Source of the DNA: Haloarculaceae archaeon H-GB1-1
GTDB lineage: Archaea; Halobacteriota; Halobacteria; Halobacteriales; Haloarculaceae
Assembly: GCA_029688825.1 (NCBI GenBank)
Contig: JARUKX010000040.1
Location: forward strand, 1 to 34,348
DNA: 34,348 bases
Direction of reading: 5' to 3'
In this document: positions 17,264-23,983 of the stretch, one piece after another
Layout: each line of letters starts with the position of its first letter
Position numbering within the stretch: position 1 is the stretch's first letter
Made by a program: the position numbers and the translations under genes
Notes under the pieces: generated by a model
Database searches by the model: none
The model's input: the letters and a program-made list of their open reading frames with translations, nothing else
Told to the model about the DNA's origin: nothing

Positions 17264-17707
17264 CTATCGGTTCCGACCGCCACCGAGCAGTCGCGACGCC
17301 ACCGCACCGAGTGCGAGCCCGGCCGCAAACGCGAGCAGGCCGCGCCGTTTGGAGCCGACGCTCACGTACCGGATGTCGTCGTCGGTGATCTCGATGTACC
17401 CCGCGGGCGAGACGCTGATGCCGCCGCCCCAGCCGCCACCGCTCCCGGGCGCTTCCTCTTCGGACGCCGGCTCGCCGACTCCGCCGCCGAAGCCGGTCCC
17501 GTAGCCGCCCTTCGCGACCGGGATGATCGTCCCGGCCTCGGTCTCGATGGGGTCGCCGAACACGCTCCCGACCTGGAGACCGTGGGCCAGTTGCTCGACC
17601 AGCGGTCCCACCGCCGTCGGAAGGTCCCACTCGGTAACGTCGGCGAGTCGTTCCGGTGATACCTCGGTGCGCTCCTGCTCGGACACGTCTGTCTGGTCGG
17701 TACTCAT
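17264..17707 (-). CDS. GerW/YtfJ-like family protein
   Basis: The 147-residue protein shows the GerW (YtfJ) pattern. A helix at about 25-47 leads to VGSVFGDPIETEAGTIIPVA and then a Gly-rich block GGYGTGFGGGVGE. A second Gly-rich stretch, a beta element GYIEITDDDIRYV and a hydrophobic C-terminal helix (LLAFAAGLALGAVASRLLGG) follow. GerW is known from spore-forming bacteria, but archaea do not sporulate, so the role here is different and unknown. The C-terminal helix could anchor it in the membrane. ATG 17707. Confidence 0.82.
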   Translation of the reverse strand: MSTDQTDVSEQERTEVSPERLADVTEWDLPTAVGPLVEQLAHGLQVGSVFGDPIETEAGTIIPVAKGGYGTGFGGGVGEPASEEEAPGSGGGWGGGISVSPAGYIEITDDDIRYVSVGSKRRGLLAFAAGLALGAVASRLLGGGRNR

Positions 17708-17833
17708 ACGATTAGCAGGCGCTCGGCGAAGAAAACCGTGCTCGTGGTTCTCGCGCGGTGGGACGGTCGACGAGTCGCCACAGTGCAGCCGCTCCCGGGC
17801 GTGGGCTGCGAAAAAATCGGGAGAGGGTTGCGT

Positions 17834-18001
17834 TTACAGGTCGCGCGGCTGGACGGTCTTTCGGTCGTTGGCCTCGGCGCGACGTGCTGCGTCTGCGAGC
17901 AGCTCGTCGACCTCTTCGTCGAGGGCGTCATAGAAGTCCGAGGCAACGTTCATGTCATCGAGCGCTTCCTTCACGGCGGCTTTGACGATTAGGTCTGCCA
18001 T
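17834..18001 (-). CDS. DUF1931 histone-fold protein (55 aa)
   Basis: The 55-residue product starts MADLIVKAAVKEAL and ends RRAEANDRKTVQPRDL. This matches the small archaeal DUF1931 family with a single histone fold: a short helix, a long central helix (FYDALDEEVDELLADAARRA) and the terminal R-K-T-V-Q-P motif seen in archaeal histones and NF-YB-like proteins. It lacks the long Lys/Arg surface of true archaeal histones and is acidic. An exact TATATAAA lies 25-32 bases upstream, so the mRNA is probably leaderless and strongly expressed. It is divergent from larB. DNA binding is plausible but not shown. Confidence 0.85.
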   Translation of the reverse strand: MADLIVKAAVKEALDDMNVASDFYDALDEEVDELLADAARRAEANDRKTVQPRDL

Positions 18002-18025
18002 ACACGCATTCATTCCAGAGGGGGA

Positions 18026-18033
18026 TTTATATA
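18026..18033 (-). promoter_or_regulatory. Strong TATA box of the DUF1931 gene
   Basis: The minus strand reads TATATAAA at these positions, 25 to 32 bases before the ATG at 18001. It is the best match to the archaeal TATA consensus in the window. The leader would be a few bases at most. Confidence 0.8.
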
Positions 18034-18127
18034 ATTTCCCAATCGATGCACCTCTCACAGTCTCTCGCGGGGGTTTGTGCCGGAATCGAAGCGATGGGTA
18101 GGAGTAGTTCGAGCGTCGAGGGGGAAT

Positions 18128-18901
18128 ATGCGCGACATTCTGGAGGCAGTCGCAGCGGGAAACCTCTCGCCCGCGGCCGCAGAGGCGGAGCTCGCAGGCT
18201 ACGCGACGGGGGAGGCGGGCCGGTTCGACGCGGCGCGCGAGGACCGTTCGGGCGTTCCCGAGGCGGTGCTGGCGGCGGGCAAGACGCCCACGGAGGTCGC
18301 TGCACTCGTCGCGACCGCGCTGGAGACGACGGGTCGTGCCATCGCGACGCGACTCGACGAGGAATCCCGGGGGGCAGTCCACGAGGTGTTGGACGACCAA
18401 CACAGTGAGGCGAGCGTCACCGACGACGAACGCGTGGGCGTCCTCGTCGCCCACTCCCCGGAGTTCGAGCGGCCGGACCTCGACGCGACGGTCGGGATCG
18501 TCACCGCGGGTACGTCCGACGCCGTTCCGGCGGGCGAGGCGGCGACCATCGCTCGAGAGATGGGCGCGTCGGTCACCAGAGTCGACGACGTCGGCGTCGC
18601 GTCGCTCTCGCGGGTCACCGACCAGCTGGAGACGCTCCGCGAGCAGGACGTGCTCGTCGTCGCCGCGGGACGCGAGGGCGCGCTTCCCACGGTGGTCGCC
18701 GGACTCGTAGACGTTCCGGTCATCGGGCTTCCGGTGTCCACGGGCTACGGCTACGGCGGCGAGGGCGAGGCCGCGCTGCTGGGGATGCTCCAGTCCTGCA
18801 CCGCGCTCACCGTCGTGAACGTCGACGCGGGCTTCCCAGCGGGCGTGCAGGCGGGGCTCGTCGCCAGGCAACTCGACGACGCGCGCACACCTCCAAATTG
18901 A
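18128..18901 (+). CDS. larB: LarB, nickel-pincer cofactor biosynthesis carboxylase
   Basis: LarB carboxylates and hydrolyses nicotinic acid adenine dinucleotide as the first step of the nickel-pincer nucleotide cofactor of lactate racemase and related enzymes. The 257-residue protein has the N-terminal LarB segment (AAGNLSPAAAEAEL, GFDAAREDRSGVPEAV-like region) and a PurE/AIR-carboxylase-like C-terminal domain with GIVTAGTSDAVPAGEA, VVAAGREGALPTVVAGL and PVSTGYGYGGEGEAALLGML. The ATG at 18128 removes an implausible basic extension of the open frame. No larA, larC or larE is in the window, so partners must be elsewhere. Confidence 0.92.
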   Translation: MRDILEAVAAGNLSPAAAEAELAGYATGEAGRFDAAREDRSGVPEAVLAAGKTPTEVAALVATALETTGRAIATRLDEESRGAVHEVLDDQHSEASVTDDERVGVLVAHSPEFERPDLDATVGIVTAGTSDAVPAGEAATIAREMGASVTRVDDVGVASLSRVTDQLETLREQDVLVVAAGREGALPTVVAGLVDVPVIGLPVSTGYGYGGEGEAALLGMLQSCTALTVVNVDAGFPAGVQAGLVARQLDDARTPPN

Positions 18902-18929
18902 TTTGGTAGTGTAGCTATCCCCAGCTATC
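18893..18929 (+). promoter_or_regulatory. Palindrome and direct repeats upstream of microprotein 2
   Basis: CCAAAT-TG-ATTTGG at 18893-18906 is a perfect 6-bp dyad overlapping the larB stop. It is followed by two copies of AGCTATC (18913-18919 and 18923-18929) exactly 10 bases apart, one helical turn. The half-site CCAAAT also occurs upstream of the paralogous microprotein gene at 14902-14907. These are operator-like features; the factor is unknown. Confidence 0.45.
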
Positions 18930-18969
18930 TCCTTACTTCGAGTGTCGGCCACCAGCCGGCTGCAACCAA

Positions 18970-19119
18970 ATGCCAAAGTGTGAAAACTGCGGAACGCACG
19001 TTTCCGACCGGTTCGTCCGCGTCTTCGGCGACGACGTCGGCCAGGTGTTCGCCTGTCCGAGTTGTTCGGCGAACGCCGGAATCGCGGAGGTCGCGAAACA
19101 GCGCGCCCGTGAAGCCTAA
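18970..19119 (+). CDS. Zinc-ribbon microprotein (49 aa), DUF7563-like, copy 2
   Basis: The 49-residue product reads MPKCENCGTHVSDRFVRVF and ends AKQRAREA. It has CxxC pairs at C4/C7 and C29/C32 (ACPSCSAN). It is a paralogue of the microprotein at 14948. A GIY-YIG gene starts 25 bases downstream and a phosphohexomutase follows, so it probably heads a small operon. Palindromic and repeated sequences lie in its upstream region. Function is unknown; a small zinc-binding regulator is the likeliest type. Confidence 0.85.
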   Translation: MPKCENCGTHVSDRFVRVFGDDVGQVFACPSCSANAGIAEVAKQRAREA

Positions 19120-19144
19120 CTCGTCGGCCCTCTCGTATCGGCCT

Positions 19145-19396
19145 GTGACCACTGCGGACCATTTCGTCTACGTTCTCCGGTGTGAAGACGACACGCTGTA
19201 CACCGGCTATACCACCGACGTCGAGCGACGCGTCGACGAACACAACGACGGTGAGGGAGCGAAGTACACCCGCGGACGGACGCCGGTCGAACTCGTCCAC
19301 GTCGAGGAGTTCGACTCGCAGTCGGCGGCGATGTCACGAGAATACGAGATCAAGCAGTTCTCCCGCTCGCGAAAGGAATCGCTCGTCGAGGAGTGA
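19145..19396 (+). CDS. GIY-YIG domain protein (UPF0213/YhbQ-like)
   Basis: The 83-residue protein is a single GIY-YIG nuclease domain. HFVYVLRCEDDTLYTGYT carries the YVL and YTG counterparts of the two motif triplets, then DVERRVDEHN, KYTRGRTPVEL and a catalytic-Glu helix SREYEIKQFSRSRKESL. Bacterial YhbQ-type relatives have weak DNA nuclease activity. The start is GTG at 19145; upstream codons in the open frame are unlike protein and overlap the microprotein gene. Cell role is unknown. Confidence 0.88.
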   Translation: MTTADHFVYVLRCEDDTLYTGYTTDVERRVDEHNDGEGAKYTRGRTPVELVHVEEFDSQSAAMSREYEIKQFSRSRKESLVEE

Positions 19397-19411
19397 CGCC
19401 ACGGACGAGCA

Positions 19412-19418
19412 CTTTTTT
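19412..19418 (+). promoter_or_regulatory. TATA-like T-run before the second phosphohexomutase gene
   Basis: CTTTTTT lies 26-32 bases before the ATG at 19444 and 16 bases after the GIY-YIG stop. It can serve as promoter of the mutase gene and also as a T-rich terminator for the upstream gene. Confidence 0.4.
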
Positions 19419-19443
19419 CTCCTCGCCTGTCGGTGGGTCTGGT

Positions 19444-20835
19444 ATGAGCGACGACGCCGACGCGATCACGTTCGGTACCGACGGCTGGCGGGCCACGCTG
19501 GACACGTTCACGGGACCACGCGTCCGGATGGTCGGACAGGCCGTCGCCACGTATCTCGACGACGAGGGGGTTGCCGCGCCCGTCGCGGTGGGCTACGACG
19601 CCCGCGAGACGTCCCGCGGCTTCGCCGAGGAACTCGCGCGGACGCTCGCCGCGAACGGCTTCGACGTGGTCCTCCCCGACCGTGACGTCCCGACGCCGGT
19701 CGTCGGCTGGACCGTCACCGAACGCGACCTCGCCGGCGCGCTGATGGTCACGGCCTCGCACAACCCGCCCGAGTACAACGGCGTCAAGTTCCTGCCCGCG
19801 GACGGCGCACCAGCGCTCCCGGCGGTGACCGACGCGCTCGCCGAGCGCCTGGCCGAGCCGTCGCCGCTCCCGGAGGACGAGTGGGGAAGCATCTCCGAGG
19901 AGGACCTGCTCGACCCGTTCTACGCGTACGCGCTGGACTTCGTCGACGCCGACCTCGACGGGCTGACCGTCGCCTACGACGCGATGCACGGCAGCGGTCG
20001 CGGCGTCACGGACGAACTGCTCGAACGCGCGGGCGCGACGGTCCTGCGCCGCCGGTGTGAGACCGACCCCGAGTTCGGCGGCACGCCGCCGGAGCCCAGC
20101 GCCGACCGCCTGACCGACCTCGCCGACCAGGTACGCGACGGCGAGGCCGACTTCGGCGTCGCGAACGACGGCGACGCCGACCGTATCTCCGTCGTCACGC
20201 CCGAGCGCGGCGTGCTGGATCCGAACCTCTTCTACGCCGCGCTGTACGACGACCTCCTCGAGACCGAGTCCGGGCCCGCCGTCCGAACGGTCTCTACGAG
20301 CAGCATCGTCGACCGGGTGGCCGAGGCCCACGGCGAGGAGGTCTACGAGACCGCGGTCGGCTTCAAGTGGGTCGCCCAGGCGATGGGCGACCACGACGCT
20401 CTGATGGGCGGTGAGGAGAGCGGCGGCTACGGCCTTACGGCCCACCTCCGGAACAAAGACGGCGTCCTGCTCGCGCTCGTCGCCGCCGCGGCCGAGGCCG
20501 ACCAGCCCTTCGACGACCGCGTCGACGCCCTGCTCGCAGAACACGGCGAGATACACCAGGACCGCCGCAGCGTGGACTGTCCGGACGATGAGAAGGCGCG
20601 CGTCATCGACGAACTCGAAGCCGCGCTGCCCGAGTCGGTCGCGGGCGTCGACGTCGCGAACGTGAACACCGTCGACGGCTTCAAGATCCAACTGGACGAC
20701 GGGACCTGGCTGCTCGTCCGCCCGAGCGGGACCGAGCCGAAGCTGCGGGTCTACGCCGAAGCCGGCAGCGACGAGCGCGTCCAGGAACTCCTCGACGCCG
20801 GCGTGGACGTCGTCGCGCCGCTGGTCGAGGGGTAG
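19444..20835 (+). CDS. Phosphoglucomutase/phosphomannomutase family protein
   Basis: This is the second alpha-D-phosphohexomutase in the window. The 463-residue protein starts with ITFGTDGWRATLD. The phosphoserine is about S105 in TASHNPPEYNGVKF, the metal loop is NDGDADRISVV, the sugar loop is GGEESGGYG, and the C-terminal phosphate loop is VRPSGTEPKLRVY. It is longer than the GlmM-type paralogue at 15126 and has Pro after SHNP, so a different hexose phosphate is likely, probably glucose or mannose. ATG 19444 fits the upstream T-run. Substrate cannot be read from motifs. Confidence 0.9.
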   Translation: MSDDADAITFGTDGWRATLDTFTGPRVRMVGQAVATYLDDEGVAAPVAVGYDARETSRGFAEELARTLAANGFDVVLPDRDVPTPVVGWTVTERDLAGALMVTASHNPPEYNGVKFLPADGAPALPAVTDALAERLAEPSPLPEDEWGSISEEDLLDPFYAYALDFVDADLDGLTVAYDAMHGSGRGVTDELLERAGATVLRRRCETDPEFGGTPPEPSADRLTDLADQVRDGEADFGVANDGDADRISVVTPERGVLDPNLFYAALYDDLLETESGPAVRTVSTSSIVDRVAEAHGEEVYETAVGFKWVAQAMGDHDALMGGEESGGYGLTAHLRNKDGVLLALVAAAAEADQPFDDRVDALLAEHGEIHQDRRSVDCPDDEKARVIDELEAALPESVAGVDVANVNTVDGFKIQLDDGTWLLVRPSGTEPKLRVYAEAGSDERVQELLDAGVDVVAPLVEG

Positions 20836-20875
20836 TCCGAGAGCCACTTATCCCGCCGGCGCTCGTAGCCCGGGT

Positions 20876-21334
20876 ATGAAGGACATCGACTTCGCCTACA
20901 CTCGGGGCCTCGACGACGAGGAGATCGACGCGATGCTGGGGGAGATGGGCCACGGCGTGCTCTCACTCGCCCGCGACGGCGAGGCCTACGCCGTCCCCGT
21001 GGTGTATCACTACGACGGCGACACCTTCTTCTTCAGACTGGGGATGGCACCGGGCAGCAAGAAACGGGACTTCGTCGAGACGACCGAGACGGCGACGTTC
21101 GTCGTCTACGAGGCGGAAGGGACCCCCGACCCCGAGGAACTCGACACGTGGAGCGTCGTGGCCACGGGCCCGCTTCGCGAGCTGACCGACGCCGAGCGGA
21201 TGTCCTTCCCCACGGCCGCCGAGATCAACCGCGACTTTCCGCCCATCCGCGTCTTCGACGAACCCATCGACGAACTCGAGATCGAACTGTACGCGATGGA
21301 CCACGAGACGCTGACCGGTCGGACGACGGAGTAG
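20876..21334 (+). CDS. Pyridoxamine 5'-phosphate oxidase-like flavin split-barrel protein
   Basis: The 152-residue protein has the split-barrel order: an N-terminal helix (DDEEIDAMLGEMGHGVLSLA), strands AYAVPVVYHYDGDTFFFRLG, the turn APGSKKRDFVE for flavin phosphate contact, TATFVVYEAEG, and TWSVVATGPLRELTD. These match PNPOx-related FMN or F420 binding proteins common in haloarchaea. The ATG at 20876 follows an ACTTATCC element about 30 bases upstream. It converges with the GNAT gene. A true vitamin B6 role is unlikely from length. Confidence 0.88.
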   Translation: MKDIDFAYTRGLDDEEIDAMLGEMGHGVLSLARDGEAYAVPVVYHYDGDTFFFRLGMAPGSKKRDFVETTETATFVVYEAEGTPDPEELDTWSVVATGPLRELTDAERMSFPTAAEINRDFPPIRVFDEPIDELEIELYAMDHETLTGRTTE

Positions 21335-21350
21335 GGCCGGTTCGAACCGT

Positions 21351-21719
21351 CTACTCCCTGACCCCGCGGAGTCTCCCCGACGCTCCGGGGACCGGCTCGA
21401 CGGCGAACCCCAGCGACTCGTAGAACGGACGGACCCGTTCGTCGCACTCGGCGACCAGCCTGTCGCGGCGGTCGAACGCCGCGGTGACGAGCGCACTCCC
21501 GAGGCCCTGCCCGCGACGATTTCGGCGGACGGCGACGGCCTCGATTCGCTCGCCTTCGAGGACGAGCGCGCCGAGCACTCGGTCGTCCGCGACGGCGACG
21601 AGGACGTTTCCCGACTCGATACTGGTCCGGACCGCTTCGGGGTCGGTGTCGAGCATCGCGGCGTCGAGAATCCCCATGATCGCGTCGTGGTCGTCGGGCG
21701 TGGCGTCGCGGACCGTCAT
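21351..21719 (-). CDS. GNAT family N-acetyltransferase
   Basis: The 122-residue protein has the GNAT core: TVRDATPDDHDAIMGIL at the start, VLVAVADDRVLGALVLEGERI as strands, and motif A VRRNRRGQGLGSALVTAA with the acetyl-CoA loop RGQGLGSA. A C-terminal YESLGFAVEP strand follows. It would acetylate an amine, peptide or protein Lys using acetyl-CoA. It starts 7 bases after the stop of samp2, so the two are almost certainly co-transcribed. The target is unknown. Confidence 0.9.
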   Translation of the reverse strand: MTVRDATPDDHDAIMGILDAAMLDTDPEAVRTSIESGNVLVAVADDRVLGALVLEGERIEAVAVRRNRRGQGLGSALVTAAFDRRDRLVAECDERVRPFYESLGFAVEPVPGASGRLRGVRE

Positions 21720-21726
21720 GGCGTTG

Positions 21727-21927
21727 CTACCCGCCCTTGATCAGCCGCAGGACGGTGACCTCTTCGGCGTCGACAGTCGCGTCTTCCGGAACGGGGCGGC
21801 CGTCGACCAGCACCGATATCTCGTGGGGACTCACGTCCAGCGGCTGTAGGAGGTCGGCGTAGGTGGCGTCAGCGGGCACCTCTACCTCGTGGGTGTCCTC
21901 GCCGACGACCTCGACCGTGACGCGCAT
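21727..21927 (-). CDS. samp2: Ubiquitin-like small archaeal modifier protein SAMP2
   Basis: The 66-residue beta-grasp protein ends in the diglycine LRLIKGG. It carries the SAMP2-type sequence MRVTVEVVGEDTHEVEV, SPHEISVLVDGRPVPED and VTVLRLIKGG. In Haloferax SAMP2 is both a protein modifier and the sulfur carrier for tRNA thiolation, activated by the E1-like UbaA. The C-terminal Gly would be adenylated and thiocarboxylated or conjugated. Here the only Lys is K64; residue 58 is Thr. It precedes an acetyltransferase gene by 7 bases. The ATG at 21927 gives the exact expected length. Confidence 0.93.
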   Translation of the reverse strand: MRVTVEVVGEDTHEVEVPADATYADLLQPLDVSPHEISVLVDGRPVPEDATVDAEEVTVLRLIKGG

Positions 21928-21969
21928 GTGAGGGCGTTCGCGCGCTCGGTCTTGAGGGTGTCGTCCCGA

Positions 21970-23070
21970 TTAGGCCGTGCCGGGTTCGCCGACGCCCTCG
22001 GTCTCGCCCTCGGCGGGGGTCGCGGCTTCGCGGCGGCGTTCACCGCCACCGTAGCGGCCCCACAGACCCAGCGCGAGCGCGCCGAAGCCGAGCAGGAAGA
22101 CGACGAACTCCAGGAGGCCGCCGATGATGGGCACGAGCGTCAACAGTCCCACCACGAGGACGCCGACGACCAGCGCGAGCCAGCGGTTCTCGGAGTCGGC
22201 GAACGACACCAGCCACACGCCGAACGCGTAGCGGCCGTAGATGGAGCCGAGCCACGCGAGGACGCCGAACACGACGAAGCCGGCCAGCGAGAGCGGGATG
22301 CCGACGATGGTGATGGCGATGACGACGAGCGCGATCGGGATGGCGACGAGCGCCAGGAGACCGATGCCGCCGGTCCGGAGCGGGCTGGATTGGACCCGCT
22401 CGGCGACGCCGGCGGAGAAGTCGGGGAAGGCCAGCAACAGGACGGCACCCACGATCAAGTTCACGAGCATTCCGTAGAGCACCGCGACGAACTGGGGAAT
22501 CTGGAACTGCGATGCAGCCGCGGGGCCGAAGGCGGGACCGATTTCGAGGTCGTCGTTCCGGGTCACGGTCCCGCCGACGGTCGCCCCCTCCGCCCGCTGG
22601 AGGTCGCCGTCGTATTCGAGGTTCCCCTGGACGACGGCGGTCTCGCCCAGCGCGATGGTATCGGCTGCGAGGCGGGCGTCACCGTCGACGGTGCCGTCGA
22701 CCGTGATGGTCCCGGCTGCCGATTCGAGGTTCCCGCCGACCACGGCCGCCTGACCGAGGACGACGTTGCCGGCGAACGCCTCGACGTTGCCGCCGACGTT
22801 CCCGTTCACCTCGACGTTCCCGGAGAACGCATCGACGTTCCCGGTCACGGTGCCGGTCTCGGCGATGACGACGTTGCCGGCGAATGCCTCGACGTCTCCC
22901 TGCACGGTCCCGCGGACGACGACGTTCCCGCCGAAGGCTTCGAGCCCCTGGACGGTCTCACCTTGCTCGACGACGACGTTCCCGACGCTCTCGGTCTGAG
23001 CGGCGGCGACACCCGGAGCGAAGGCGGTCAATACGACGACTGCGAGGAGGAGTACTGGAAGGCGATTCAT
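21970..23070 (-). CDS. Secreted bactofilin-like beta-helix domain fused to membrane helices
   Basis: The 366-residue protein has a signal peptide at 1-24 (LLLAVVVLTAFAPGVAAAQT) and then about 140 residues of a right-handed beta-helix of the bactofilin/polymer-forming type. Its short repeats read like GNVVVRGTVQGDVEAFAGNV. About five hydrophobic helices follow at 195-345 (for example LLALVAIPIALVVIAITIVG), with a hydrophilic Glu/Ala tail. It may polymerise outside the membrane. A TATA box at 23094-23103 precedes the ATG at 23070. Related archaeal proteins have no proven role, although polymer-forming surface scaffolds are known in bacteria. Confidence 0.85.
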   Translation of the reverse strand: MNRLPVLLLAVVVLTAFAPGVAAAQTESVGNVVVEQGETVQGLEAFGGNVVVRGTVQGDVEAFAGNVVIAETGTVTGNVDAFSGNVEVNGNVGGNVEAFAGNVVLGQAAVVGGNLESAAGTITVDGTVDGDARLAADTIALGETAVVQGNLEYDGDLQRAEGATVGGTVTRNDDLEIGPAFGPAAASQFQIPQFVAVLYGMLVNLIVGAVLLLAFPDFSAGVAERVQSSPLRTGGIGLLALVAIPIALVVIAITIVGIPLSLAGFVVFGVLAWLGSIYGRYAFGVWLVSFADSENRWLALVVGVLVVGLLTLVPIIGGLLEFVVFLLGFGALALGLWGRYGGGERRREAATPAEGETEGVGEPGTA

Positions 23071-23093
23071 AGACAGAAGTACGGTTTCGATGA

Positions 23094-23103
23094 CAATATA
23101 TTG
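23094..23103 (-). promoter_or_regulatory. Symmetrical TATA box of the bactofilin-like gene
   Basis: CAATATATTG is a perfect 10-bp palindrome whose core AATATATT lies about 25-32 bases upstream of the ATG at 23070. Because it is symmetrical, it could direct transcription either way, but no plus-strand gene follows. Confidence 0.6.
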
Positions 23104-23146
23104 GGCGTCTGGCTCTCACTGGGTGGGAATATACTGCGGGTTTCCC

Positions 23147-23983
23147 TCACAGCGGAACGAGCGAGCCGTCAGGTGCGGTTTGGAGACGATCAACGCGGCG
23201 GAGCCATTCGAGCGCTTCGTCGACATCGACCTCCTCCGGAAGCTGCCGTTCGAGTCGCGACCTCGGAACGCCGTCGTAAAGGTCGTCGCGATACTCCGTA
23301 TCGTATAGATTCCAGACCGTCTGCTCTACTGTCTCCGCTTTCTCCAGTTCTGTGTATAGCGTACTCACATCGTCGTGAATATCGAATGAGTAGCCGTCGG
23401 CTTTCAAACGGGTCATCTTCTGTTTCATCGAACGAACGAATGCGTCTTGTCCGATTTCGCCGATTTGTCGTCTCGCTTCGTCCATGATTATCGCTTCGTC
23501 GATACCTGCCTGGACCAGAACGACCATGTCGTCGACGTCATCGTCGCGATTGGCCACCGACTTGAACAGGAAAATATCGTTCGCTGACACCATTCGCACC
23601 GTGAGTAGTCCCTCGTCGAACAGGTGCTGACTTCGTTCTTTCATCGGCTCGCTCAACACCAACTCTCCTGCGACCTGCCGTCGAAATACGTCGAACCGTC
23701 GAATTCCCTTCTCTAGTATGAACGCTGCGTCCAGTTCCTCGTATTCCTTCTGGAGATTTTCTGGTGGCTGGAATCCGGCGTTCCGGAGCGAGCGCCGGAG
23801 CCGTTCCAGTTCCTCGGTATTCTCGACGATGAGGTCCACATCCTTGGTCGCATTCTTCAGATTTCGAAGTGTTAACGCCTCCCCACCGATGAGATACACA
23901 GTTACCGCTTCGTCGAGGAGTTCGGCGAGTTCCCGGAACTGACTCCGAATTCCGTTTCAGTCCAGCGTAGCCTCGCGTGTCAT
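23147..23983 (-). pseudogene. MNT/AbiEii-like nucleotidyltransferase (DUF6036-type) with in-frame TGA
   Basis: From the ATG at 23983 the frame reads MTREATLD, then TGA at 23957-23959, then NGIRSQFRELAELLDEAV and a nucleotidyltransferase fold. The fold has the Gly-Gly motif VYLIGGEAL, the metal pair in TKDVDLIV and a third acidic residue in RRFDVF, with a helical C-terminus. The ATG overlaps the upstream gene's stop (ATGA), the usual sign of coupled translation, so the start is well placed. Without the TGA the protein would be about 278 residues. A GTG at 23899 could start a 250-residue form but would cut into the first strand. Such proteins are AbiEii or MNT toxins or related NTases. It is either inactivated or reads through the stop. 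Confidence 0.75.

Noticed and set aside
23090-23308. 72-codon plus-strand frame after the symmetrical TATA box
   Set aside because: It is antisense to the nucleotidyltransferase 3' end and has no protein-like features.
23957-23959. TGA as a selenocysteine codon
   Set aside because: Haloarchaea are not known to use selenocysteine, no Cys-type active site falls there, and I see no SECIS-like element.
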